In this document: piece by piece, positions 25,209 to 32,654 of the stretch
Layout of the letters: each line of letters starts with the position of its first letter
Position numbering within the stretch: position 1 is the stretch's first letter
Assembly: GCA_002070565.1 (NCBI GenBank)
Contig: MWDM01000019.1
Span: forward strand, 1 to 32,950
Origin: Bacteroidetes bacterium ADurb.Bin139
GTDB taxonomy: Bacteria > Bacteroidota > Bacteroidia > Bacteroidales > UBA932
Direction of reading: 5' to 3'
DNA length: 32,950 nt
Position numbers and translations under genes: made by a program
The notes under the pieces: generated by a model
What the model was told of the DNA's origin: nothing
The model's input: only the letters and a program-made list of their open reading frames with translations
Databases searched by the model: none

Positions 25209-25242
25209 TTGTACAAAATAATGAAAAACTCACGATTAATAA

Positions 25243-26004
25243 TGCAGCTTAACTTTTTGTCTCAAATTAGTTTGCAATTCCAAACGCCAAATTTCCGGAC
25301 ATATAGAACAGGTGCACCTGCTGGTCTATGGTCAGGACAATAAAAGCGTTCAGCAGCAAATCCTGAACTTTGACGGACAAAGCGGGAAATACTACACCAC
25401 CGGACTGAACCTTGCTCCCGGCAGGTATCGTCTTGTGGCGGCAGGCAATGCTTTTGAAAATACGGTTCTTGATGCTCCCGCAAACCTGGAAAGCCTGCGG
25501 CTTACAAGTCCCGCATACCTTGCCGGTAGCCGTATAACAGGAAACGACAGTTTGTATCTGGGTCAAAAGGAAATTGAGGTGTCCCCTTGCAAGAGGTCAC
25601 AGGATACAGTTGACATGGCCAGTATTCACCTGAATTTAAATGTTTTTGTAAGGGGTTTGCAGGGAATGAATACAAAAAACGGAAACTCGCCCGTTAAAGG
25701 AGTGATTGATCCTCTGCAGACCTATTATCCCGCAGGAACATATTACGGCACCCTGGGATTATTTGTCAGCCGGTTCAATATTTTTCGCGGGAATGACCTG
25801 TACGGCGTATTCCTTATGCTCTTTGACAGCATCGGACAGGAGCTGGAACGGTTCAACCTGGGACTGCTTCTGGAACAGGCAGGACTGGATCCTGCCCATT
25901 TGGAGGACATTTCAATACCACTGGAAGTGGTGATTACCGGATTGGAAATATCTATCCGGATAAGTAGTTGGGAAACGGAAGAATTGAAAGCAATGTTGCA
26001 ATGA
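25243..26004 (+). pseudogene. FimB/Mfa2-like fimbrial subunit, 5' end lost at the IS junction
   Basis: The open frame begins at the IS right end (no stop from 25243) with no proper start. The first possible start codon inside it is a GTG at 25312 in the middle of a conserved strand (EQVHLLVYGQ). The 250 or so residues resemble FimB/Mfa2-type fimbrial anchor or tip lipoproteins: a VYG strand, LAPGRYRLVAAGN (PGxYxxVAxG, about 45 residues in), and a second beta domain ending in VVITGLEISIRISSWE. The signal peptide and lipobox are missing. No matching 5' part is found left of the IS, so the loss is not a simple insertion. The following gene overlaps its stop as ATGA (26001-26004), so they were an operon. 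Confidence 0.75.
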
Positions 26005-27551
26005 AACAACCCCATATCACACGGCTGCTGCCTGTCCTGGTAGCATTGGCACTTCTTTTCTGCAGGAAGGAGGAACCCCTGCCTGTGCCGTCTGATACCG
26101 GAAAGGTGGGCACTGTTGCTTTCCGGGTGCATCTTCCGGTTAACCGGGTAGTAGATTACGGGACAAAAGCAACCCAGGCTTCTGCCGGGGGGATTCCGCA
26201 GAATCACATGTTCGGGTGGCTTTCGCCCGACGAGGCGGGAAGTGAGAGTCCTGTATATATTGCCAGTGACAAACAGTTTGATGTATATCTGAAACGGCTG
26301 GTAGCCATGGTTACCGTTGCTTTTGACAGGAACGACAATGTAACGCCCCTGGATGATTATGTAACCATCACACCCACCAGGATTGCCCTGAAAAACGTAC
26401 CGGCCACCATGCGCCTGGGAGAAAACAAGATCACGGCAGCTGGCACCTCTATAGCCGAGGGTGACCTGGTGGAAGATCCCACGGGTGTATCTTTGGACCT
26501 GTCGTCACATACCACATCCAATCCGGCTTTGTTTCTCTATGAAAACCGCCAGCCCAACGGGGTTTATACAGACGATCAGACCATGAAAATCCCCGCCGGC
26601 CACACAGCGGCCAACCTGCACACCAATTATACCTGTTCTTACCTGGAAGTTACAGCAAATTACAGCGATATCACACCATCTGACCCCAAAGCGGGCACCA
26701 TCACATACCGCTTTTTCCTGGGCAAAAACGTTACCGACAATTTTGACGTGGAACGCAACACACATTATAAAGTTACCCTGGTCCTGAAAGGGAAAGCACG
26801 CAGTGAAGTCACCTGGACGGTATCCAATATCAATGATGGCGGATTTCTAAACGTGCTAAGCACATCTGGCACCACCACCTCTACGACATTTGATATTCCA
26901 GTGGCGAGCTATGCGGCATTTACTCCCCTGACTGGAAGCAGGACGGCCAACTTCACCGTACAGGTGAGCGGGCCCAATGGTAGTTTTGATCCGGTTGTTG
27001 TCACTGTCAGGCAAATTCCCAAGATTATCAATCCTGTAGGCATTTATGGACAATATGACAATACTTCTGCCAGGGAGATCGTGCTCCAGGTGGCCACCAA
27101 CGAGTCATTCCCGTTATCCTTTGCCCCGCTTGTTTCAAAGGGAAGCTGGCAGGTTAGGGTTCTGGACGGGGCCAGTTTCAAACAAAATCCCTTCGTACCC
27201 TCACTTCAGTTTGGAACGTTCCTCACGACGCTACCTACGGCTACAGGATGGTTTTTCAAATGGGGGAACAACGGAGGGATGCATCCGTCTGTACCCGGCC
27301 CGGGCGTCACCAATACCTCAACCCTGGAACTGACGCTTACAGTAAACGGGAATCCCAATGCTTCCCTGTTGGTTGGATGGACCAACGTGGTAAAAAATGT
27401 GTTTAACTGGAACGTAACCACCAATAACAGGGACCCCTGCCCAAGTGGTTATGTGGTGGCCACATCGGGCCAATATACCACACTGGCATCTGGCAGTATG
27501 GTTCCACGGCAGCGGCGCACGCCGAATTTACCTTTGGAGGAGCGACTGTAG
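26001..27551 (+). CDS. Fimbrillin-like surface protein, C-terminus frameshifted
   Basis: The 516-residue product has a hydrophobic signal (residues 8-20) ending in LLFC, with Cys21 but Phe at -1, a poor lipobox. Beta-rich fimbrillin-like repeats follow: a first domain to about 280 with ITPTRIALKNVPA and RNTHYKVTLVLKG, then Ig-like strands. From about 480 it reads NRDPCPSGYVVAT, the start of a conserved C-terminal domain that usually ends in VRCVR. The frame instead stops at 27551 after a run of Arg and Pro residues. In the +2 frame from 27500 the expected ending (FGGATVGVLAIPN and KFVRCVRQ, stop at 27631) is present, so a one-base loss or two-base gain near 27500 is inferred. ATGA-coupled to the Mfa2-like gene. 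Confidence 0.75.
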   Translation: MKQPHITRLLPVLVALALLFCRKEEPLPVPSDTGKVGTVAFRVHLPVNRVVDYGTKATQASAGGIPQNHMFGWLSPDEAGSESPVYIASDKQFDVYLKRLVAMVTVAFDRNDNVTPLDDYVTITPTRIALKNVPATMRLGENKITAAGTSIAEGDLVEDPTGVSLDLSSHTTSNPALFLYENRQPNGVYTDDQTMKIPAGHTAANLHTNYTCSYLEVTANYSDITPSDPKAGTITYRFFLGKNVTDNFDVERNTHYKVTLVLKGKARSEVTWTVSNINDGGFLNVLSTSGTTTSTTFDIPVASYAAFTPLTGSRTANFTVQVSGPNGSFDPVVVTVRQIPKIINPVGIYGQYDNTSAREIVLQVATNESFPLSFAPLVSKGSWQVRVLDGASFKQNPFVPSLQFGTFLTTLPTATGWFFKWGNNGGMHPSVPGPGVTNTSTLELTLTVNGNPNASLLVGWTNVVKNVFNWNVTTNNRDPCPSGYVVATSGQYTTLASGSMVPRQRRTPNLPLEERL

Positions 27552-27631
27552 GTGTATTGGCCATTCCCAATATCACAACGGCCGGTAAAACGCAGGATTC
27601 CAGGAAATTTGTACGTTGCGTAAGGCAATAA
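27500..27631 (+). pseudogene. Out-of-frame 3' end of the fimbrillin-like gene
   Basis: The frame starting at 27500 (GSTAAAHAEFTFGG and on to RKFVRCVRQ) continues the C-terminal domain of the preceding gene and has its own stop at 27629-27631. It has no start signal. It becomes part of the protein if the frameshift near 27500 is undone. Confidence 0.7.
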
Positions 27632-27634
27632 ATT

Positions 27635-28249
27635 TTACCCGAATAATACAATATAGATGGTGACAAAAACGGTCCAGAAACTGATACCGTTGATAAAGAA
27701 AATTTCGGTTATACCGTTTACCCCCTGACGGATGATGGAAATCACGGTAATGATTACGGTCAGGCCAATGATGACAAAACCGATTATACCTCCTAACGGC
27801 ATGGTTTTTATGATGGCAGACTGAAACAGGATGATCAGGGTAGGAAGGCTCAGGAATACCACAATGGCCAGCATATTATGCGCTAAACGCTGCAGGGTGG
27901 AGCTTAAGCGTCTGAAACTATAGGGTTTGATGTTATGGGGTACGAAAGCCAGAAGGGTGAAGAAAAAAAAGCTGTAGGTCAGGTACTGCATGTACGTTTC
28001 ATGTTCTCCCAGGTTGTAATACTTTGACAGGAGCCAGAAAAAAATGTAATGAAGGACTGCTGTGGCAAAAAGCAACCGGGTATAACCGGTCACAATTTTT
28101 TTATCATAGAGTGTTTTATTGCTTAAAAAACTCAATGTCTGCCGGGACAGGTCAAAATCTATCTGACGCACCACCTTTCTGACGGTAAAGGGGATCAGTC
28201 CCGCATAGATGAATCCGATGATCAGGATGCCCAGTTTAATCCAAATCAT
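27635..28249 (-). CDS. Hypothetical multi-pass membrane protein
   Basis: A 204-residue protein with about six membrane helices. A basic loop follows the first helix (TVRKVVRQIDFDLSRQTLSFLSNK), and hydrophobic pairs run to the C-terminus. No catalytic or transport motif is evident and I do not recognise the family; a DUF998-like fold is one possibility by pattern only. It stands alone: convergent with the fimbrial gene (three bases from the frame-restored stop) and divergent from the lipoprotein gene at 28321. The frame is clean and the ATG at 28249 begins directly with a hydrophobic helix, so the gene is real. Confidence 0.75.
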   Translation of the reverse strand: MIWIKLGILIIGFIYAGLIPFTVRKVVRQIDFDLSRQTLSFLSNKTLYDKKIVTGYTRLLFATAVLHYIFFWLLSKYYNLGEHETYMQYLTYSFFFFTLLAFVPHNIKPYSFRRLSSTLQRLAHNMLAIVVFLSLPTLIILFQSAIIKTMPLGGIIGFVIIGLTVIITVISIIRQGVNGITEIFFINGISFWTVFVTIYIVLFG

Positions 28250-28308
28250 GAGAAAAGGTAAATAACTTTTTCAAAGTTGGGAAAAACTTCCCGTTTTGTC
28301 AATTTATT

Positions 28309-28316
28309 TACCTTTG
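28309..28316 (+). promoter_or_regulatory. -7 box of the lipoprotein gene
   Basis: TACCTTTG is a perfect TAnnTTTG match, only four bases before the ATG at 28321. Transcription from it would give a leaderless mRNA. No clear -33 box is found. Confidence 0.55.
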
Positions 28317-28320
28317 CATC

Positions 28321-28911
28321 ATGAGAACATGGCTGGTTATTCTTTGTTTGGGAGCTTTGCTGTCCTGTGCCCAAAGGGCCGAAAACAGGGAATTTGAAGA
28401 AAAGGTCACCCGTGCCCTGGAACGGCAGCCGGAGCGTTATCCCAAAAGCACGGTCAGGGATGTATACAAGAGTTTTTTCCAGGACAAGTATGGCCCGGGA
28501 CATTTATTGGCAGACACGGCGGCCGCCGGCCATTACCTGAGGCAGGAGCTGGCCAGCTATGATCCGGATACGCTGCCGTTTACAGGACCATACATTGATT
28601 CCACAGGGTGGGAGCATCGTTTTGGTAGGGTTGACCTGCGTGTGATCAGGGAGGGGAAGGTCAGCTACCGTGACTTTTTTGATGCCTTTGTGCGCAGCGC
28701 ACAGGCCACTCCCCCGGTTTCTGCAGAGTCATGGACCCGGGAATGGTCCCGGGTTGTGGAGATCATGGAAAAGCAGCAAATGCCCCTGACCATGCACCCC
28801 TCGTACCAGGCAGACAGGGATTCCATAACTGCCATGTTGCAGCGTGGTGAATACGTGGGGCACCACAGAGTCCTGAATACGTTGTTTCTTACACGCCGCA
28901 TTACCGCCTGA
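28321..28911 (+). CDS. Lipoprotein of unknown function
   Basis: A 196-residue protein with a lipoprotein signal: basic N-terminus, hydrophobic stretch, and the lipobox LLSC with Cys16. The mature part is soluble, with recognisable blocks DVYKSFFQDKYGPGHLL (about residues 46-62), GRVDLRVIREGKVSYRDFFDAFVRSA (core about 102-125), and a C-terminal HPSYQADRD. These blocks look like a conserved Bacteroidota family without assigned function; no enzyme motif is certain, although the paired His and Asp residues could bind a metal or substrate. It stands alone with its own promoter and converges on fabZ, 16 bases away. Confidence 0.8.
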   Translation: MRTWLVILCLGALLSCAQRAENREFEEKVTRALERQPERYPKSTVRDVYKSFFQDKYGPGHLLADTAAAGHYLRQELASYDPDTLPFTGPYIDSTGWEHRFGRVDLRVIREGKVSYRDFFDAFVRSAQATPPVSAESWTREWSRVVEIMEKQQMPLTMHPSYQADRDSITAMLQRGEYVGHHRVLNTLFLTRRITA

Positions 28912-28927
28912 TAGCTGCACAAGAGCT

Positions 28928-29353
28928 TCAGTCGGCGGATCTCTGAATAAGGGCAAAGGATAAAAGTCCCTGGGCACATAGCTCCCCGTCTACACGAGCC
29001 TCGGCCTGAACAAAAAACACCATGGATTTTTGTTTTGTAATGTGGCCTTTGACTTCAATGGTGTCACCGGGGCGGACTTGTCTTTTAAAACGGACCTTGT
29101 CCATTCCTGCATAAAATGGGGTCCTTCCCACAAGATGTTCCTTTACCAGCAGACTGCAGCATTGTCCCATGATTTCGCACAGGATCACTCCGGGCACAAC
29201 AGGATAATCCGGAAAATGTCCTTTCAGGAAAAACTCTTCACCTGTAACGGTGTAACGGGCGTGGGCTACGTTGTTTTCGTCTACTGACATTTGGTCCACA
29301 AGCAGCATGGGCTCCCTGTGGGGTAGAAATTTCATGATTTCTTCTCTTACCAT
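28928..29353 (-). CDS. fabZ: 3-hydroxyacyl-ACP dehydratase (FabZ-like)
   Basis: A 141-residue hotdog-fold dehydratase that removes water from 3-hydroxyacyl-ACP in fatty-acid elongation. The catalytic His46 is in KGHFPDYPVVPG and Glu60 in VILCEIMGQ, matching FabZ; the N-terminal FLPHREPMLLVD is also diagnostic. I chose the ATG at 29353 (MVREEI), four bases after the fabF stop; the open frame extends upstream into fabF but without family similarity. It is the last gene of the fabH-fabK-fabF-fabZ run, all leftward, so the cycle steps of condensation, reduction and dehydration are encoded together; the 3-ketoacyl reductase is not. Confidence 0.93.
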   Translation of the reverse strand: MVREEIMKFLPHREPMLLVDQMSVDENNVAHARYTVTGEEFFLKGHFPDYPVVPGVILCEIMGQCCSLLVKEHLVGRTPFYAGMDKVRFKRQVRPGDTIEVKGHITKQKSMVFFVQAEARVDGELCAQGLLSFALIQRSAD

Positions 29354-29357
29354 AACA

Positions 29358-30590
29358 TTAGTCTTTAAATTTTCGCAAAGCCACACAGGCGTTATGTCCG
29401 CCAAATCCCAGGGAATTTGACAGGGCCAGTGTTATTTTTGCCTGACGTGCCTTACCGGGAACATAATCCAGATCGCATTGGGGATCAGGATTTTCCAATC
29501 CAATGGTTGGAGGAACAAGACCCTCTTTCAGGGCTAGGGCGGTAGCAATGATTTCTACAGCTCCGGCAGCCCCCAGCATATGTCCGGTCATGGACTTGGT
29601 GGAACTTATAAGGGCCTTGCGGGCTTGTGTTTCCCCCAGGGCCAGTTTGACAGCCATGGTCTCTATAGGATCGTTCAGGGGGGTACTTGTACCATGAGCA
29701 TTGATGTACAGCAAATCATCGCGAGTTTGTCCCGAGGTGGACAAAGCCAGGTTCATGGCCCTGGCCGCGCTCGATCCGTCGGGGCGCGGTGCTGTATAGT
29801 GGAATGCGTCACAGGTGTTGCCGTAGCCGGTAACCTCGGCATAAATAGTGGCACCCCGGGCGAGGGCTCTTTCGTAGGTTTCCAGGATTACAATTCCGGC
29901 CCCTTCCCCCATCACAAAGCCATCCCTTTTCAGGTCAAAGGGGATGGAAGCCCTTTTAGGGTCGGCAGAGCGCGACAGGGCACGGCTGTTGTTGAATCCG
30001 CCAATGGCCAGGGGAGTAATGGCCGCCTCGGTTCCTCCGGCAATGATCACATCGGCATAGCCGTGGGCTATGGCCAGCCAGGCTTCGCCAATGGCATGGG
30101 TAGAGGTGGCACAGGCCGTGACCACCGGCAGGCAGGGTCCTTGTGCATTATAGGCTATGGCTATGTTCCCTGCAGCGATGTTGGCGATCATGTTTGGTAT
30201 GAAGAGCGGGGATACCCGGTTTGGTCCGTGTTCCTCGAGCTTCCTGCATTCATTGATAAAAGTGTGGATGCCGCCAATGCCCGATCCCACGTATACGCCA
30301 AGACGTTCCGGGGCAACATCCGGAGTGCTCTCTTTCATAGCCTGGTGGGCTGCTGCCATGGCATACAGGGTAAAGAGGTCGGTCTTGCGGGCTGTGGCAG
30401 GATCTATTCCCCGGGCAACCGGATCAAAGTCCCTGACTTCTGCCGCGACCTTAACAGAAAGGTCGGTGGTGTCAAAAGACCGGATGGGACCAATACCGCA
30501 AACCCCGTTTACCAGGTTGTCCCAGAAAGCAGGAATATCGTTTCCCACCGGGGAAATGACGCCCATGCCTGTAATAACTGTTCTTCTCAT
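29358..30590 (-). CDS. fabF: 3-oxoacyl-ACP synthase II (FabF)
   Basis: A 410-residue elongating ketosynthase. The catalytic triad is complete: Cys160 in VVTACATSTHA, His299 in NAHGTSTPLND and His337 in KSMTGHMLGAAG. Length and the N-terminal RRTVITGMGVISPVGND are normal for FabF. It condenses malonyl-ACP with acyl-ACP. It lies 13 bases after fabK and four bases before fabZ, all in one leftward operon. Nothing suggests a chain-length factor or polyketide variant, since the Cys is kept, but a specialised lipid role for this second-looking set cannot be excluded. Confidence 0.95.
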   Translation of the reverse strand: MRRTVITGMGVISPVGNDIPAFWDNLVNGVCGIGPIRSFDTTDLSVKVAAEVRDFDPVARGIDPATARKTDLFTLYAMAAAHQAMKESTPDVAPERLGVYVGSGIGGIHTFINECRKLEEHGPNRVSPLFIPNMIANIAAGNIAIAYNAQGPCLPVVTACATSTHAIGEAWLAIAHGYADVIIAGGTEAAITPLAIGGFNNSRALSRSADPKRASIPFDLKRDGFVMGEGAGIVILETYERALARGATIYAEVTGYGNTCDAFHYTAPRPDGSSAARAMNLALSTSGQTRDDLLYINAHGTSTPLNDPIETMAVKLALGETQARKALISSTKSMTGHMLGAAGAVEIIATALALKEGLVPPTIGLENPDPQCDLDYVPGKARQAKITLALSNSLGFGGHNACVALRKFKD

Positions 30591-30603
30591 AGGAGGTTCT
30601 TTG

Positions 30604-31551
30604 TTAAAGTTTTAACAGGGAAGTGGCCTGTTGCATCATCTCTTGAATTATATCACTGGCAGATTGGATTTTTTTGACCAGTCCGGCGCTCTGTCCAGCC
30701 ATGTAACAGCCATTAACCGCATCTCCTTCCTGTGCGGCCCTGCGCAAGGCTCCAGCCCCAAAACTATCTGCATCTGCCTGGGTGAAGTCCGGGCCGTTTT
30801 CCAATTGCGCAAATTTGCGTGTAAAGGGGGTCTTGAGCGCCCTGACCGGATGCCCCAGCCTTTTCCCCGTAACCAGGGTGTCCGAATCCGTTGCCTTTAT
30901 GATCTTTTGCTTGTAAACAGGGTGAATCTGGCATTCGCTCGCGGTCAGAAAACGTGTTCCGCACTGAACCCCCTCGGCCCCCAGCATGAAGGCTGCAGCC
31001 ATACCGCGTCCGTCTGCAATGCCTCCGGCGGCAATCACAGGAATGGAAAGGGCATCGCATACCTGAGGAACAAGGGCCATGGTGTTCAATTCACCCACAT
31101 GGCCTCCGGCTTCCGCCCCTTCGGCAATAATGGCCGAGGCACCCATTTTTTCCAGCCTTCTGGCAAGGGCCACCGAGGCAACCACCGGGATCACACTGAC
31201 CCCGGCCTTGAGCCAGCCTTCAATATATTTTCCCGGGGTTCCGGCCCCTGTGGTAACAACGGGGATTTTTTCCTCCAAAACTACCCGGGCCACGTCATCT
31301 ACATAAGGGCTTAAGAGCAGGATGTTCACGCCAAAGGGTTTGTCGGTAAGTTCCCGGCATAGTTTTATCTGGGATTTGAGGTAGGCGGCATCTGCATTCA
31401 TAGCCGATATGATCCCCAATCCCCCTGCATTGGATACGGCGGCAGCCAGCCTGGCCTCTGATATCCATGCCATGCCTCCCTGAAAAATAGGATAGGTGAT
31501 GCCGGTAAGTTCGCATATTCTGCTTGCAATTGTTTTCATAGTTTCATTCAT
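30604..31551 (-). CDS. fabK: Enoyl-ACP reductase II (FabK), FMN-dependent
   Basis: A 315-residue TIM-barrel flavoprotein of the FabK/nitronate monooxygenase family. Features are the N-terminal YPIFQGGMAWISEARLAAAVSNAGG (core about residues 20-45), the catalytic region AEGAEAGGHVGEL (His about 149) and the FMN phosphate site with AAGGIADGRGMAAAFMLGAEGVQCGTRF (core from about 173). Its place between fabH and fabF supports enoyl-ACP reductase rather than nitronate monooxygenase. The ATG at 31551 lies in an AATG repeat that also holds the fabH stop; a second ATG four codons on (31539) is the alternative and gives the usual family N-terminus. Confidence 0.92.
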   Translation of the reverse strand: MNETMKTIASRICELTGITYPIFQGGMAWISEARLAAAVSNAGGLGIISAMNADAAYLKSQIKLCRELTDKPFGVNILLLSPYVDDVARVVLEEKIPVVTTGAGTPGKYIEGWLKAGVSVIPVVASVALARRLEKMGASAIIAEGAEAGGHVGELNTMALVPQVCDALSIPVIAAGGIADGRGMAAAFMLGAEGVQCGTRFLTASECQIHPVYKQKIIKATDSDTLVTGKRLGHPVRALKTPFTRKFAQLENGPDFTQADADSFGAGALRRAAQEGDAVNGCYMAGQSAGLVKKIQSASDIIQEMMQQATSLLKL

Positions 31552-31567
31552 TCATTCATTCATTCAT
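31545..31567. repeat. Tetranucleotide repeat (CATT)5CAT at the fabH/fabK junction
   Basis: Five full CATT units plus CAT cover 31545-31567. On the coding strand this is an AATG run that encodes the last residues of FabH (Met-Asn-Glu), its TGA stop, and the first ATG of fabK. Each unit offers an overlapping stop and start (ATGA), so changing the unit number would alter both the FabH tail and the fabK start context. Confidence 0.9.
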
Positions 31568-32515
31568 AGTCCATGTTAAAAGACACGTACCTGCAGTAAA
31601 GCCGGCCCCAAAGCCACTCAATAACACAGTATCTCCGTATTTGAGTTTTCCGCTCTTGTTCAGTTCGTCCAGCAAAATTGGAATGGTGGCCGAAGAAGTG
31701 TTGCCCAGGCGCTCAATGTTGTGGGGAAATTTTTCGGCAGGCAGGTGCAATTGTTTGCGTATGGTATCAATAATACGCATATTGGCCTGGTGCAAAATGT
31801 AGTAATCTACCTGGTCTGCGGTGAGCCCTGTCTGGCCCAGGATGTGCTCAATCCCCTGGATCGAGGCGGCGACAGCGATTTTAAAAACTTCTTTGCCATT
31901 CATGTACATGGGTACGCCGCGCTGCTGGTATTTGACAAAGGGACAATCTTCAAGCGGCCTTTGGTAATAAAGGATCTCGGGACGGTGTTCTGCAGTTATC
32001 CACGATGCCCTGAATCCTTCCCCCTGCGTTACAACTACGGCTGCGGCCCCATCCCCGAACAGAACACAGGTGTTTCTGTCTTTCCAGCTGCACATGCGGG
32101 TGGGTTCTTCGGCGCAGATTACCAGGATGTTTTTTGCTTTTCCGGTCATGATGTATGCCTGGGCCATATCAAGGCCGTAAATAAAACCACTGCAGGCGGC
32201 ATTCAGGTCCACGCAGGGACAGGCAGCCTGGATACCCCCTGCAATCAGACAGCTTAACGAGGGAGTAACATAATAATTTACAACGTTGGAACAAATAATA
32301 TAATCAAGCTCAGATCCGCTGATCCCGGCTTCATCCAGTGCCTTTTGGGCTGCTTGAACAGCCAGGTCTTTCAGGTTTTCGTCAGATATGATTCTGCGTT
32401 CCTGGATGCCCGTACGCGTACGGATCCACTCGTCACTTGTATCCAGGAAAATTGATAACATTTCATTAGTCACAGATAATGAGGGCAATGCGCTCCCCGT
32501 TCCAATTATTTTCAT
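31556..32515 (-). CDS. fabH: 3-oxoacyl-ACP synthase III (FabH)
   Basis: A 319-residue KASIII that starts fatty-acid synthesis by condensing an acyl-CoA with malonyl-ACP. The active site is complete: Cys108 in NAACSGFIYG, His242 in LHQANMRI and Asn272 in RLGNTSSATIP. The N-terminal TSDEWIRTRTGIQERR is typical. It is the first gene of the fabH-K-F-Z run; its stop lies in an AATG repeat shared with the fabK start. The C-terminal residues Thr-Met-Asn-Glu come from that repeat and are not conserved. The ATG at 32515 starts the fold directly (MKIIGTGSALPS). Confidence 0.95.
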   Translation of the reverse strand: MKIIGTGSALPSLSVTNEMLSIFLDTSDEWIRTRTGIQERRIISDENLKDLAVQAAQKALDEAGISGSELDYIICSNVVNYYVTPSLSCLIAGGIQAACPCVDLNAACSGFIYGLDMAQAYIMTGKAKNILVICAEEPTRMCSWKDRNTCVLFGDGAAAVVVTQGEGFRASWITAEHRPEILYYQRPLEDCPFVKYQQRGVPMYMNGKEVFKIAVAASIQGIEHILGQTGLTADQVDYYILHQANMRIIDTIRKQLHLPAEKFPHNIERLGNTSSATIPILLDELNKSGKLKYGDTVLLSGFGAGFTAGTCLLTWTMNE

Positions 32516-32654
32516 AATTCAATGTCCTTAATTTTTGACGGATAGTTATAATACTCAAAAACCCTGCCAGAGTGTCCCGGGAAAATTCGTACGAAGAAAA
32601 ATGAATTAACCAAAAAATTGAATAACAGCTTTTTAAGGCGCTATTCCCGGCACT
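32516..32654. other. Intergenic gap between asnA and fabH
   Basis: 139 bases, AT-rich. It holds a 10-base palindrome TTCGTACGAA at 32586-32595 and no hairpin with a T-run, so no terminator for asnA is evident. No TAnnTTTG box is clear before fabH on the minus strand. Confidence 0.4.

Larger units (their letters stand above)
23266..25242 (+). mobile_element. IS1634-like insertion sequence
   Basis: About 1.98 kb with one transposase gene. The left end (23266-23302) and the reverse complement of the right end (25209-25242) match over about 34 bases. They share TTATTAA, the 14-base core TCGTGAGTTTTTCA and TGTACAA, with a 3-base length difference near the outer end and a few mismatches inside. 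A 5-base direct repeat ATTAA (23268-23272 and 25235-25239) could be a target duplication if the ends start slightly inward; the AT-rich context makes this uncertain. The IS lies between the promoter of the lipid operon and a fimbrial gene that has lost its 5' end. Confidence 0.8.

Noticed and set aside
29580..30677. 365-codon open frame on the plus strand opposite fabF
   Set aside because: It is rich in Gly, Arg and Cys with no recognisable fold; fabF on the other strand has all catalytic residues.
32586..32595. Palindrome TTCGTACGAA between asnA and fabH as a regulator site
   Set aside because: Ten bases are expected by chance in a window this size; no second copy or promoter nearby supports it.
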